Positions 29,066-38,726 are shown, counted from the stretch's first letter. The stretch is DNA of 64,000 nucleotides from Cobetia marina (GCF_001720485.1 NZ_CP017114.1:992001-1056000), one strand, 5' to 3'. The notes: generated by a model from the letters alone, not told the origin. Program-made: numbers and translations.

Positions 29066-30442
29066 TCACCACGGGGTACCTGGCAGCGTCAGACGATGAT
29101 GCCCGGCCTTGAGGCCCTGCTCGATGAAGCGCCTGTCCACCTCGAACTGTGCCTGGGCAAGGATGGCCTCCACCACCTTGTCGGCATGTTGTTGCAGCAA
29201 TGCCAGTTGCGCGTCATCGCTGCCCAGCAGTGACAGTGTCTTGAGCAGCGAGAGCAGCGCCAGACAGATCGAGAGGTCATCACGACCATAGTGCAGGATG
29301 GGGGAGATGCTGCGGTAGAGCAGACTGTCGAAGCTCTCCATCTCCCAGCTGACCCGTATGTGATCTTCCTCATCCACGCAGCAGTTGCACAGGGGCAGCT
29401 GCATGCGCTCACTGAGCAGTTCGGTGAGTTGATGCAGGCACAGGCGTGCGGTGCCCGGATCATTGATGCCGGGAGACAGCGCCTTGATGGCGACTTCCAT
29501 CAGCTGGGTCAGGCCGTGCTCGTGAAGGTCATCGACGGATTCCCCATCCAGATAGCCCAGTGCCGCGCGCAGCTTCTTGATCAGTCCTGCCTGATGGTGC
29601 TCATCGAGCTCATCACCCGCCGAGACGCCTTCGGGCAGGCCCGCAGGCCATTCGATGCGCATCAGCGGCATGCCACTGACGATGAAGGCCCCGAGCGCGA
29701 AGTCCAGGTGCACGATCATGTCGTGGTCGATGGCCAGCTGGCGAAGGGCCGCGAAATCGACCTGCTGCACATAGCCGCGTCGCTTTGCTCTCAGCAGCTG
29801 ACAGCGTGACGTGTCGCGAGTGATCTGGCGCTCGCCGAAACCGTCGTGGCGATTGCGCTCTCGCAGTCGTTCAAGCGAGACCCGCGTGCGCCCGGACAGG
29901 CGGCGAGCCACGGCATTGATCTGCACGGATTGTGATGCCTGGTGGATGAAGTAGATGAACATCCCGAGGCAATTGACCATCATCAACACGCCCAGATAGA
30001 CCGCGATGGAGCGCCATAGCGTTGGCGAATCGCCGGTATTGGGTACCATCAGGTTGATGAGCAGGAACAGCAGACTGCCCAGATAATGTCCCAGCACCAG
30101 CTGATGGTGACGCTCGGTCACCAGCCCCAGCAGCAACTTGTGGGAGAACTGTGCGCCCGCCTGGGTCAGCACGCTCATCACCATGGTGAAACTGAAGACC
30201 ATCAGCGAAATGAGCCCGCCGACCAGTGCCGCCAGCAGGGTGCGCGGCGTGTCGTGCTCCTTGAAGGTCAGGGCATTCAGCATCTCGCTGGCTGGCAATT
30301 CATGTGGCTCGGGGAGGCCGGAAGGCAGCACCGAGATCAAGCCAAGCAGGATATAGAGCGTCGCCAGCAGGCTTGGCAGATAGGCGATGCTGGTGGTGAA
30401 GGTGCGTAACCACATCAGCGGCTGTTGCAGCCAGCGATTCAT
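29066..30442 (-). CDS. DUF2254 membrane protein
   Basis: A 458-residue protein of the DUF2254 family. Four hydrophobic segments in the first 160 residues (starting near SIAYLPSLLATLYILLGLI, then LVGGLISLMVFSFTMVMSVL, LVLGHYLGSLLFLLINLMV and SIAVYLGVLMMVNCLGMFIYF) precede a cytoplasmic part with GYVQQVDFAALRQLA, ALSPGINDPGTARLCLHQL and DLSICLALLSLLKTL. The function of the family is unknown; membrane topology resembles small channels or sensors, which is only a guess. AGGAATT lies upstream of the ATG. Confidence 0.85.
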   Translation of the reverse strand: MNRWLQQPLMWLRTFTTSIAYLPSLLATLYILLGLISVLPSGLPEPHELPASEMLNALTFKEHDTPRTLLAALVGGLISLMVFSFTMVMSVLTQAGAQFSHKLLLGLVTERHHQLVLGHYLGSLLFLLINLMVPNTGDSPTLWRSIAVYLGVLMMVNCLGMFIYFIHQASQSVQINAVARRLSGRTRVSLERLRERNRHDGFGERQITRDTSRCQLLRAKRRGYVQQVDFAALRQLAIDHDMIVHLDFALGAFIVSGMPLMRIEWPAGLPEGVSAGDELDEHHQAGLIKKLRAALGYLDGESVDDLHEHGLTQLMEVAIKALSPGINDPGTARLCLHQLTELLSERMQLPLCNCCVDEEDHIRVSWEMESFDSLLYRSISPILHYGRDDLSICLALLSLLKTLSLLGSDDAQLALLQQHADKVVEAILAQAQFEVDRRFIEQGLKAGHHRLTLPGTPW

Positions 30443-30595
30443 GGGCAATTCCTGATCCTGTGAGTGGCGCGACGGCGTGTGCGACGGACGGCCGTGAGTG
30501 ACGGCAAGCATTCGCCCCGTTATCTCCCGTGTTCGGCCTGACTGCAAGTGCCAGAGGCGAAGCAGGAGCGCCCTCGTGAGGCTTGCCTCAAACGC

Positions 30596-30631
30596 AGGAC
30601 GCCCTTGCGGCGTCAGCGGCAAGGGCGTCCT
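30596..30631 (-). terminator. Terminator after ettA
   Basis: Stem AGGACGCCCTTGC / GCAAGGGCGTCCT with a 10-base loop, 30 bp past the ettA stop on the minus strand. Confidence 0.7.
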
Positions 30632-30659
30632 GGTCAATCCAGCGGTTCAGATCACCGGA

Positions 30660-32321
30660 TCAGGCATCGATACGCTTGTACTTCATGCGCTTGGGCGCAT
30701 CGTTGCCGACACGCGCATGGTAATCCTCTTCGTACTCGCTGTAGCTGCCCTCGAAGAACACCACGTTGGAGTCCCCTTCGTAGGCGAGGATGTGGGTCGC
30801 GATGCGATCCAGGAACCAGCGGTCGTGCGAGATGACCAGTGCACAGCCCGGGAAGGCGAGCAGCGCCTCTTCCAGTGCACGCAGGGTCTCGATGTCCAGA
30901 TCGTTGGACGGCTCATCCAGCAGCAGCACGTTGGCGGCCTGCTTGAGCGTCTGCGCCAGCTGCAGACGACCACGCTCACCACCGGACAGATCAGACAGAC
31001 GCTTCTGCTGATCCGTGCCCTTGAAGTTGAAGCGGCCGACATAGGCGCGCGACGAGACTTCATGGCCATTGATGTTGAGCATGTCCTGGCCGCCGGAGAC
31101 GGCTTCCCAGACAGTCTGATTGTCTTCCAGGCCATCACGCAGCTGCTCGACGTAGGCGATCTTGACGGTCTCGCCCAGCACCACTTCGCCGCTGTCCGGG
31201 GTTTCCTTGCCGGTCACCAGCTTGAACAGCGTGGACTTGCCCGCACCGTTGCCGCCGACGATACCGACGATGGCACCCTGGGGAATGGTGAAGGACAGGT
31301 CGTCGAACAGCAGCTTGTCCTCGAAACGCTTGGTGACGTTGTGCAGCTCGATGACCTTGTCGCCCAGACGCGGTCCCGGCGGAATGTAGATCTCGTTGGT
31401 CTCGTTGCGCTTCTGGAAATCACCGGACTGCATTTCCTCGAAGCGGTTGAGACGCGCCTTGCTCTTGGCCTGACGACCCTTGGGATTCTGGCGAACCCAC
31501 TCGAGCTCCTGCTGGATGGCCTTGTTGCGTGAGGCTTCCTGCTTGGCTTCCTGCTGCAGGCGAGCGTCCTTCTGCTCCAGCCACGAGGAATAGTTGCCTT
31601 CGAAGGGAATGCCCTGGCCACGGTCGAGCTCGAGAATCCAGCCCGCGACATTGTCGAGGAAGTAACGGTCGTGGGTGATGGCGACCACGGTGCCGGCGTA
31701 ATCGTGCAGGAAGCGCTCCAGCCAGGCGACGGACTCGGCGTCCAGGTGGTTGGTCGGCTCATCCAGCAGCAGCATGTCGGGGCTCGAGAGCAGCAGGCGG
31801 CAGAGGGCGACACGGCGGCGTTCACCACCGGACAGCACGCCGACATTGGCATCCCACGGCGGCAGGCGCAGCGCTTCGGCGGCCACTTCCAGCTTGCGCT
31901 CGAGGTTGTGGGCGTCGGAGGCCTGGATCAGGTCCTCGAGCTTGGCCTGACGCGCGGCGAGGGCGTCGAAGTCGGCGTCCGGCTCGGCGTAGGCGGCATA
32001 GACTTCATCCAGCTCCGCCTGGGCATTCTTGATGTGGGCCAGAGATTCCTCGACGCACTCGCGCACGTTCTTGGAATCATCGAGCTCCGGCTCCTGGGGG
32101 AGGTAGCCGACATTGAGGCCCGGCATGGGACGCGCTTCGCCGTTGTAGTCCTGATCCACGCCGGCCATGATGCGCAGCAGCGAGGACTTGCCCGAGCCGT
32201 TGAGACCGAGCACACCGATCTTGGCACCCGGGAAGAAGGACAGCGAGATGTCCTTGAGAATCTCGCGCTTCGGGGGGACGACCTTGCCCACCCGGTTCAT
32301 GGTATAGACGTATTGCGCCAT
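30660..32321 (-). CDS. ettA: Energy-dependent translational throttle protein EttA (ABC-F)
   Basis: A 553-residue ABC-F ATPase that binds the ribosomal E site and gates the first elongation step by ATP/ADP ratio. It has two ABC domains: Walker A GLNGSGKSS, signature LSGGERRRVAL and Walker B MLLLDEPTNHLD in the first, GGNGAGKST, LSGGERGRLQL and VLLLDEPSNDLD in the second, joined by the basic linker WVRQNPKGRQAKSKARL. There is no membrane domain. A GGGA site precedes the ATG. Length equals the E. coli protein (555). Confidence 0.97.
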   Translation of the reverse strand: MAQYVYTMNRVGKVVPPKREILKDISLSFFPGAKIGVLGLNGSGKSSLLRIMAGVDQDYNGEARPMPGLNVGYLPQEPELDDSKNVRECVEESLAHIKNAQAELDEVYAAYAEPDADFDALAARQAKLEDLIQASDAHNLERKLEVAAEALRLPPWDANVGVLSGGERRRVALCRLLLSSPDMLLLDEPTNHLDAESVAWLERFLHDYAGTVVAITHDRYFLDNVAGWILELDRGQGIPFEGNYSSWLEQKDARLQQEAKQEASRNKAIQQELEWVRQNPKGRQAKSKARLNRFEEMQSGDFQKRNETNEIYIPPGPRLGDKVIELHNVTKRFEDKLLFDDLSFTIPQGAIVGIVGGNGAGKSTLFKLVTGKETPDSGEVVLGETVKIAYVEQLRDGLEDNQTVWEAVSGGQDMLNINGHEVSSRAYVGRFNFKGTDQQKRLSDLSGGERGRLQLAQTLKQAANVLLLDEPSNDLDIETLRALEEALLAFPGCALVISHDRWFLDRIATHILAYEGDSNVVFFEGSYSEYEEDYHARVGNDAPKRMKYKRIDA

Positions 32322-32535
32322 GGAATCCCAATTTGGTTGGAGAATGGAATGACGCGCTGATGATAGTGCCCGTGGTCACGCTTGACCAGTCAGGGCCATC
32401 GTTGGCGTGACGGCGGCCATTCCATGGCCGGTTCGCTGACGGGGCTGCAACCCCCTGGCCTTCACCGGGAAGCGGTGTGGCGAACCTTCCCTGAAGGGGC
32501 ATCTCGAGGCCAGCCCCGGCCTCATCGCGAGGCGC

Positions 32536-32781
32536 TCACTCCTCCTCTCCCCAGTCACTGGCGTCCAGCAGGTCATCATCATCCGCTTCATCGTCCCAGC
32601 CTTCACGGATGGAGCGTGCCAGCGCACGTTCTTCCAGCAGGGCTTCGAGGCGCTGGCGTGAGTCGCTGCGCTGGGGCCTGGCGGGGGTGGAGCTGGAAGA
32701 CAGTTCGAAGTCCACGTCGTTGGTGGCTTCCTCCGCCAGGGCGGTAGCATCGATATCGTCGAGGAATTGTTCGCGGGCCAT
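32536..32781 (-). CDS. Small acidic protein, possibly PA3496 family
   Basis: An 81-residue acidic protein. It has a disordered N-terminal half, a charged helix around residues 42-60 (RQRLEALLEERALARSIREG) and a very acidic C-terminus (EADDDDLLDASDWGEEE). The helix resembles the PA3496 family of small putative envelope-integrity proteins in Pseudomonas and relatives, but that link is tentative. The reading frame is clean and has an ATG with GGAGG about 9 bp upstream. It lies between ettA and the LOV gene. Confidence 0.6.
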   Translation of the reverse strand: MAREQFLDDIDATALAEEATNDVDFELSSSSTPARPQRSDSRQRLEALLEERALARSIREGWDDEADDDDLLDASDWGEEE

Positions 32782-32955
32782 GGGCGGACCTCCCGATCAT
32801 GAATCAGTCTGCCAGACGCGAGGCGTCAGACACCGCCTGCGGCGACCTGCCGAAGGCTCCTTCGCTATATAGCGCTGGAGAAGTTCGATGACAAGTCCTG
32901 TGTGCGTGGAAGCATGCTCTGGTGGGTCGCGGGGAAGTTTTCGTCTGCGCACGAA

Positions 32956-32987
32956 CGCCAACGCCCACCGGGTGGTGGGCGTTGGCG
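32956..32987 (-). terminator. Terminator after the LOV gene
   Basis: Perfect 14-bp stem CGCCAACGCCCACC / GGTGGGCGTTGGCG with a GGGT loop, 40 bp past the LOV stop (minus strand). Confidence 0.8.
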
Positions 32988-33025
32988 AGTGGTTCATGGC
33001 CGAAAGGAGGGGAGCGTGTCAGTGA

Positions 33026-33466
33026 TCACTCGACATCGCTCTTGCGGGCTTCCCGCAGGCGCTCCAGCTCCTCATGCGCGGTCATCAGGCTGGTGACATC
33101 CTTTTGGACACCGACGAAGTACTGGAGATTGTCGTGCTCGTCGAAGACCGGTGTCATGGAGAGTTCGTTCCAGAACAGGCTGCCATCCTTGCGATAGTTG
33201 CGCAGTATCTCGCGGCACGGGCGCTTGTCGCGCAGCGCGGCACGGATGTTGTCCAGCTGTGGCTGGTCACGGTCGTCATTCTGCAGAAAACGGCAATCGC
33301 GGTAGAGAATCTCGTCGGCGCTGTAACCGGTAAGGCGCTCGAAGCCCTGATTCACGTAGATCAGGATGTTCTCGTCACCTTCCTGTTCGGCCACCACGAT
33401 GCCATCGTCCGAGGCATTCACCACTCTCTCGAGCAGCTCGGGGCTGATCATGTGGGGTCTTTTCAT
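33026..33466 (-). CDS. Short LOV-domain blue-light photoreceptor (SB1-LOV type)
   Basis: A 146-residue single-domain LOV protein. The flavin-binding cysteine is in the motif RDCRFLQ (Cys58), where LOV domains normally have NCRFLQ. GYSADEILY precedes it, and NYRKDGSLFWNELSMTPVFD and YFVGVQKDVT form the later strands of the PAS fold. The layout, including the short N-cap MISPELLERVVNASDDGIVVAE and the C-terminal helix HEELERLREARKS, closely follows the stand-alone Pseudomonas putida SB1/SB2-LOV proteins, which photocycle through a flavin-cysteinyl adduct and dimerise. No effector domain is fused. The start at 33466 follows AGGA; 33451 is an alternative. Confidence 0.9.
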   Translation of the reverse strand: MKRPHMISPELLERVVNASDDGIVVAEQEGDENILIYVNQGFERLTGYSADEILYRDCRFLQNDDRDQPQLDNIRAALRDKRPCREILRNYRKDGSLFWNELSMTPVFDEHDNLQYFVGVQKDVTSLMTAHEELERLREARKSDVE

Positions 33467-33685
33467 CTGGCACTGATCCTTGCGGCTAAAGAACCCGGCC
33501 CTTGTGACCGAGCCCGAGAGTACGGGTATCGGGTGCCTGTCCGTGTGCCCGGACATTCCAGCACCATCATCGGTTTCACTATGGCGGGGAGACGCGGCTT
33601 ATGCAATCGCAGCCGCTAATGTGTCGGGGGCCAGCGTCTGTCCCGGGCCCCCGTCGCGAGGTTTGGCAGACCGCTCTGTCCGGTA

Positions 33686-35185
33686 TCAGTCGTCTTCCAC
33701 TTCCGGCAGACGTTGCGCACACAGGGCGGCCGCCGTGGCGACACCGGCCAGAATCAGCAGCAGCCACTCGCTGCCCAGCCATTGGGCCAGACCGCCGATG
33801 GCCAGACCCAGCACCAGCATCAGCACGCCGGTGAGGGTGTTGGACAGAGCCACGTAGAGCGCGCGATTGTCAGCGCTGGCGAGATCCACCACGTAGGTCT
33901 TGCGTCCCAGACGGATGCCGGAATGTGCGATCACCAGCAACCCGTAGACCACGGCATAACTCCAGACGCTGTCGGAAAGCGCTCCGGGCCACCACACCAT
34001 GCTGCCGGCCAGCGCGCAGCACACGGCGGCACCGGCGCCGGCGTTGCGCATCACGCGCCGACTCGAGGTATCGGCAAGCTTGCCCCAGATGGGGCTGGCG
34101 ACCATGCCCGCCAGGCCTGACACGACCACCAGTACCCCGAGTCCGCCGAGGCTTTCGCCACTCTGCTGCTGGCCCAGCAGCGCGATGTAGGGGAGGGCCA
34201 GGGCACTTGAGAGCAACAGCGCACGCGCCAGATTGAAATTGCGGAAGGCGGCGTCATGGCGCAGCTGGCTGAACCCCTGGCGCACGGTGTCCCAGGCATT
34301 GGCACCGCCGCTGGTGGCGCCGCGATCTTCCTTGATCAGCGCCGCGCAGAAAGCATTCAGGCTCCAGCCCAGTGCCGCGATCGCCATCAGGGTGGCAAGC
34401 ACCTGTTGACCGGGCTGCTCGCCCAGCAGCATCAGAACACCCCCCGCGAGCAACGTCATGGCGCCGGCCAGGCTGCCACTCCATCCCATCAGGCGGCCAC
34501 GGCGCTGCTTGGCGATCGTCTTGCCCAGCACGTCCTTGGTGGCGATGGAGGCCACGCCACGCCCCAGTGACAGCACGACCAGACACCCCAGCACCAGGCC
34601 ACCGGCCAGGCTGCCGCCCAGGCCACTGTCACCGTCGCCTCGAGAGAGCAGCGTGATGATCACCAGGCTGAAGGCCATCAGCGCTTGCAGCACGGACCCC
34701 GCGACCCAGACCCATTTGCGCCGCGGGAGCGGGCGGATGAAGCCCGCCACCACCAGTTGCGGCAGCAGGGCGCCGGCTTCACGAATCGGCACCAGCAGCC
34801 CCACCATCCACACCGGGGCGCCGATCAATCCCAGCAGCCACGGCAGCACCAGGCGTGCACTTGCCAGCTCGTCGGCCAGCTTGGTCCCCAGCGAGGCCAG
34901 CAGATGGCGCCAGACATTGCCGGGCTGCTGATGGCAGGCATCCTCGGAGATATCCTTGCACATGCGCGAGTCTTCATCGCCGGTCATGCGCTCGAAGAAG
35001 CGGCTCTGGGCGCCGCTGGTGGTGTCCTTGACCTGGTCCTGCTCCGGGCGTTGTCCCGTGGCGTGCTCCTTCTGGGGGTCAGGCGTCCCTGTCGTCGTGG
35101 CCTCCGTCGAGGCATCTGACGAGGGCCTTGAGGCCGAGCGCGAGGAGGGAGACGATGGGGACGAGGACGATGACGGGTCTGACAT
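33686..35185 (-). CDS. MFS transporter with long disordered N-terminus
   Basis: A 499-residue major facilitator. About 90 residues of Ser/Thr/Gln-rich, disordered sequence precede the membrane part, which starts near residue 100. Helical segments include LVLPWLLGLIGAPVWMVGLLVPIREAGALLPQLVV, GRGVASIATKDVLGKTIAKQRRGRLMGW (A-motif-like loop), and ASPIWGKLADTSSRRVM before helix 8. A serine-rich run at residues 5-15 is low complexity. TCGGAG lies before the ATG. Substrate unknown. It is convergent-free and ends 200 bp from the LOV gene upstream region. Confidence 0.85.
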   Translation of the reverse strand: MSDPSSSSSPSSPSSRSASRPSSDASTEATTTGTPDPQKEHATGQRPEQDQVKDTTSGAQSRFFERMTGDEDSRMCKDISEDACHQQPGNVWRHLLASLGTKLADELASARLVLPWLLGLIGAPVWMVGLLVPIREAGALLPQLVVAGFIRPLPRRKWVWVAGSVLQALMAFSLVIITLLSRGDGDSGLGGSLAGGLVLGCLVVLSLGRGVASIATKDVLGKTIAKQRRGRLMGWSGSLAGAMTLLAGGVLMLLGEQPGQQVLATLMAIAALGWSLNAFCAALIKEDRGATSGGANAWDTVRQGFSQLRHDAAFRNFNLARALLLSSALALPYIALLGQQQSGESLGGLGVLVVVSGLAGMVASPIWGKLADTSSRRVMRNAGAGAAVCCALAGSMVWWPGALSDSVWSYAVVYGLLVIAHSGIRLGRKTYVVDLASADNRALYVALSNTLTGVLMLVLGLAIGGLAQWLGSEWLLLILAGVATAAALCAQRLPEVEDD

Positions 35186-35359
35186 GCATGGCTCCGAAGG
35201 TCGGCGGCTGAATCCTCATTATTCCGTGCCCGTGCGGGGATGCCCAGTGCCAGTTGTCGACGCTCTCATCCCTGCACGCATTTCGGCATTGACCCGAACG
35301 CCTCGCTGCAGTGAAGTGGGAACGGCAACTCTTCACTCACGATTGGAACGCTCGCTCTC

Positions 35360-35692
35360 ATGGATCAACCGTCCACGCTCAAGATTCGCATTCACTACTG
35401 CACCGGCTGCAACTGGCTGCTGCGCGCGGCCTGGTATGCCCAGGAACTGCTCTCCACCTTCGGGGAAGCGCTGGATGAGGTCGCTCTCGCGCCCAGTCAC
35501 GGCGGACACTTCGAGGTGCTCTGCCAGCCTGCGCCTGACGCCGAATGGCAGGTGCTCTGGGAGCGCAAGCGGGATGGCGGCTTCCCGGACAGCCGTGACC
35601 TCAAGCAACGCGTGCGTGATGTGCTCGACCCGGAGCGCGATCTCGGTCATATCGACCGCGCCAGCCGCGAACAGGGCACCCCGACACCGTGA
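35360..35692 (+). CDS. SelT/SelW/SelH (Rdx) family protein
   Basis: A 110-residue thioredoxin-like protein with the Rdx motif CTGC (Cys14, Cys17) just after the first strand IRIHY, followed by NWLLRAAWYAQELLSTF and the conserved second strand VLWERKRDGGFPD. The cysteine form replaces the selenocysteine of animal SelW. Homologues act in redox reactions that are still undefined. It lies in a divergent pair with the MFS gene and convergent to zntB with only 18 bp between the stops. Confidence 0.9.
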   Translation: MDQPSTLKIRIHYCTGCNWLLRAAWYAQELLSTFGEALDEVALAPSHGGHFEVLCQPAPDAEWQVLWERKRDGGFPDSRDLKQRVRDVLDPERDLGHIDRASREQGTPTP

Positions 35693-35710
35693 CGGATGCC
35701 CCGATCCGCG

Positions 35711-36730
35711 TCACCACCATTTCTTGCGCTTGAGCAGCCACATCTGCATCGCGACGACCCCAAGCGTCATGCCGACGAACAGCGTGAAGCCCCATGGGCT
35801 CTCGCTGCCGGGAATCCCGCCGACATTGACGCCCAGCAGTCCGGTGAGGAAGCCCAGCGGCAGGAAGACGGCGGTGATGACGGAGAGCAGGTACATGCGC
35901 TGGTTGAGCTGCTCGTTGTGCTCACTCATGCGCTGCTCGTGAAGGATCAGGGCGCGTTCCTGCATGGCCTGAAAGTCCTCCACGTAACGCGACAGCTGGT
36001 TGGCGATCTCGCGCAGGTCCAGTCGCGCCTGCTCATCGATCCACAAGGGCCCCTGAGCCAGCTGGGCCAGGCAGTCGCGCTGAGGCCCCATGAAGCGCCG
36101 CAGGGTGATCAACGGGCGGCGCAGCCGCGTGATGTCGTCGGGATCGATCTCCACGTCATTGAGCTGATCCTCCTCGAGGATCGCCAGTTGATCGTCAAGG
36201 CGGTGGCTTAGCTCGGCGACGCGATCGACCAGCGCATCGCTGATCATCGCCAGCAGCCAGGAGATGTTTTCGGCTCCCTGGCCGGCTTCCAGCTGCTCGC
36301 GTACCTGGGTGATCGACTGGAAGGGGCGTCGGCGCAGGGTGATCAGGCGAGTCGGGCTCATCCACAGGCGCAGGGACAGCAGGTCTTCCGGCGCGGCACC
36401 CGGGTTGAGATTGATGCCGCGCAGGGTGGTGACGATGCCGCCGCCGAAACGTGCGACGCGTGGGCGTGTGTCCAGCTCGGTGAGGGCCTCGATGCTGGGA
36501 TCATCCAGCTGCGCGATGCCGGCGAGATAATCATTGACGTCGCCTCGCGTGTAATCGAGGTGCATCCAGATCAAGGCCTCCGGCTCCTGCCAGGCCTGGC
36601 GCAGCTCATCATCGCTCAAGAGGGTCGCGCTGCCCTTGCCGTCGAGACGGTAGGCGCTGACCAGCGCCGTGGAGGGGGGATCGGGCTGCGGGTTGGCGTG
36701 CGGTAGCTGCGAAGAGGGGCTGGTGGTCAT
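35711..36730 (-). CDS. zntB: Zinc transporter ZntB (CorA family)
   Basis: A 339-residue CorA/MIT channel. A long cytoplasmic N-terminal domain (residues 1-270) ends in the stalk helix, and two C-terminal membrane helices carry the pore: LLSVITAVFLPLGFLTGLLGVNVGG (signature GxN as GVN) and GFTLFVGMTLGVVAMQMWLL, ending with KRKKWW. The GVN motif instead of GMN, and the helix PLGFLTGLLG, fit ZntB rather than magnesium CorA. It should move Zn2+ across the inner membrane. The start at 36730 is chosen by family length; a run-on upstream frame has no support. Confidence 0.88.
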   Translation of the reverse strand: MTTSPSSQLPHANPQPDPPSTALVSAYRLDGKGSATLLSDDELRQAWQEPEALIWMHLDYTRGDVNDYLAGIAQLDDPSIEALTELDTRPRVARFGGGIVTTLRGINLNPGAAPEDLLSLRLWMSPTRLITLRRRPFQSITQVREQLEAGQGAENISWLLAMISDALVDRVAELSHRLDDQLAILEEDQLNDVEIDPDDITRLRRPLITLRRFMGPQRDCLAQLAQGPLWIDEQARLDLREIANQLSRYVEDFQAMQERALILHEQRMSEHNEQLNQRMYLLSVITAVFLPLGFLTGLLGVNVGGIPGSESPWGFTLFVGMTLGVVAMQMWLLKRKKWW

Positions 36731-36869
36731 CGTAAAGCGTCCTTTGCGTACACGGGCTTGCAGCTGCACGCCACGCGCGCGATGCTCAAGCCTGCGACGC
36801 GCATGGCGGGCATGGGCGTCAGGTCGACACCGCCAGGATGGCGGTGTCCGAATTGCGAGGAAGCATGCC

Positions 36870-37790
36870 ATGAGTCAGGACAGGGAGGCCATGCTCTATG
36901 GTCTGGGAGCGGTCGGGTTGTGGTCGACCGTGGCAACGGCCTTCAAGCTGGCGCTGGCGCAGATGTCTCCGCTGGAGCTGGTGTGGCTGGCAGCGCTGGT
37001 CTCCTGGCTGTTGATCGGCGTGCTGATGTGGCGTCAGGGTCGGCTGCGCGAGGCGCTCGCCAGCGGCTGGAAAGGCGGCTGGCGGACAGCGGCCTGGGCC
37101 GGACTGATGAACCCGGTCGGCTATTATCTGGTGCTGTTCGGCGCCTATGCACGTCTGCCGGGGCAGGAGGCCATGGCGCTCAACTATACCTGGGCACTGG
37201 CGATGGCCTTTCTTGCCGTGCCGATCCTCGCGCAGCGCCTGACGCGCATCGATGTCGCGGCAGGGCTGATCGCCTACGCCGGGGTGTGGACCATCGCCAC
37301 CCGCGGGCAGGTGTTCGATGTCGCCTTCGCCGACCCCCTCGGCGTCGGACTGGCGCTGGGCTCGACCCTGCTGTGGGCCCTCTACTGGCTGCTGAACGCG
37401 CGGGATGCCCGCGCCCCGCTGGTCGCCCAGTGGCAGAACTTCAGCGTCGCCTTGCCGGTCCTGACCTTGCTGGTGGCCATCGGGCCGGGGTTTGGCAACT
37501 TCATCGGGGAAGACGCCAATCCTCAGGCGCTGATGGCCGGGCTCTATGTCGGCCTGTGCGAGATGGGCATCGCCTTCGTGCTCTGGCAGCTGGCGGTCCA
37601 CAAGGTGTCGCGTACCGCCAAGGTCTCCAATCTGATCTTCCTGTCTCCCCCCGTGTCGTTGACGCTGCTGCACTTCATCGTCGGCGAGCCGATCCTGACC
37701 TCGACACTCGCGGGGCTGGTGCTGATTCTGGCAGGCCTGGGCCTGCAGCAGCTGCAGAAGGCGCCGGAGACACTGTCACACACGACATGA
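36870..37790 (+). CDS. EamA/DMT family transporter
   Basis: A 306-residue ten-helix drug/metabolite transporter. The two EamA repeats begin with YGLGAVGLWSTVATAFKLAL and with DPLGVGLALGSTLLWALYWLLNA, the latter followed by WQLAVHKVSRTAKVSNLIFLSPPVSL and the terminal LAGLVLILAGLGLQQ. Such carriers export amino acids or other metabolites; no specific substrate is visible. GAGGAAG lies ahead of the ATG. Divergent from zntB. Confidence 0.9.
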   Translation: MSQDREAMLYGLGAVGLWSTVATAFKLALAQMSPLELVWLAALVSWLLIGVLMWRQGRLREALASGWKGGWRTAAWAGLMNPVGYYLVLFGAYARLPGQEAMALNYTWALAMAFLAVPILAQRLTRIDVAAGLIAYAGVWTIATRGQVFDVAFADPLGVGLALGSTLLWALYWLLNARDARAPLVAQWQNFSVALPVLTLLVAIGPGFGNFIGEDANPQALMAGLYVGLCEMGIAFVLWQLAVHKVSRTAKVSNLIFLSPPVSLTLLHFIVGEPILTSTLAGLVLILAGLGLQQLQKAPETLSHTT

Positions 37791-37826
37791 GCGCGCTCCG
37801 CCCGCGCCTGCATCCTCAGGGGCGTA

Positions 37827-38726
37827 CTAGTCCGTGGGCAGGATCAGACGGCCGGCATCCACCACGATCAATGGGTCCGGCGTGCCGATCAGCCGTGTGT
37901 CCTTGCCGGGGTAGTCGAGCTGGCTGAGCACATGGCGCAGTGCGCCGATGCGAGCACGACGCTTGTCATCGGAGCGAATCAGCGTCCAGGGCGCGTGGCG
38001 ACTGTGGGTACGCGCGAACATCGCCTCGGCCGCGGTGGTGTAGTCGTCCCACTTCTCCTGGGCCACGGCGTCCATCGGTGACAGTTTCCAGCGCGTCAGT
38101 GGGTCGGCGGCGCGCTTGGCGAAACGATTGGACTGCTCTTCCCGGGAGACCGAGAAATAGAGCTTGACCAGATGCAGGCCATCCTCGACCCACAGGCGCT
38201 CCTGCTGTGGCACCTGGATGAGAAAACGCTCGACCTCGTCAGGGCTGGCGAAGCGCATCACCGCCTCGACTCCTGCACGGTTGTACCAGCTGCGATCGAA
38301 CAGCACGACTTCACCACTGGTGGGAAAGCGCGAGACGTAGCGCTGGAAGTACCACTGTCCCTTCTCCGTCTCGTTGGGCTTGTCCAGTGCCACGATGCGC
38401 GCGAAACGCGGGTTGAGGTATTCCATGAAGCGCTTGATGGTACCGCCCTTGCCGGCGGCGTCACGCCCCTCGAACACGATGGCAAGCCGCTCGCCACTGT
38501 CACGCAGCCAATGCTGGACCTTGAGCAGCTCGATCTGCAGGGCCCGCTTCTCGGCCTCGTAGACCTTGCGCTTGAGCCGCTTGTCGTAAGGGTAGGCGTC
38601 GCTGGAGACCGGCCCGAGCGTCATGTGGGGAGTTTCGGGGGCCGACGGGAGCTGCCCGGTTGCCGCATGCGCGGGTGTCGCTGTGGGGGCTGACTTGCCG
38701 GGGGCTGCCTTGCGGGACTTGCTCAT
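37827..38726 (-). CDS. ppk2: Polyphosphate kinase 2 family protein
   Basis: A 299-residue PPK2-family enzyme that transfers phosphate between polyphosphate and nucleotides. The P-loop is VFEGRDAAGKGGTIKRF (Walker A GRDAAGKGG), the lid region is RWKLSPMDAVAQEKWDDYT, and FDRSWYNRAGVEAVM is the Walker B block. DKRRARIGALRHVLSQLDY closes the core. Single-domain length (about 300) suggests class I. GAGGATTCCACC precedes the ATG at 38726; longer frames to 38900 run through a tandem repeat. Supports a role in polyphosphate-based energy balance under stress. Confidence 0.95.
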   Translation of the reverse strand: MSKSRKAAPGKSAPTATPAHAATGQLPSAPETPHMTLGPVSSDAYPYDKRLKRKVYEAEKRALQIELLKVQHWLRDSGERLAIVFEGRDAAGKGGTIKRFMEYLNPRFARIVALDKPNETEKGQWYFQRYVSRFPTSGEVVLFDRSWYNRAGVEAVMRFASPDEVERFLIQVPQQERLWVEDGLHLVKLYFSVSREEQSNRFAKRAADPLTRWKLSPMDAVAQEKWDDYTTAAEAMFARTHSRHAPWTLIRSDDKRRARIGALRHVLSQLDYPGKDTRLIGTPDPLIVVDAGRLILPTD

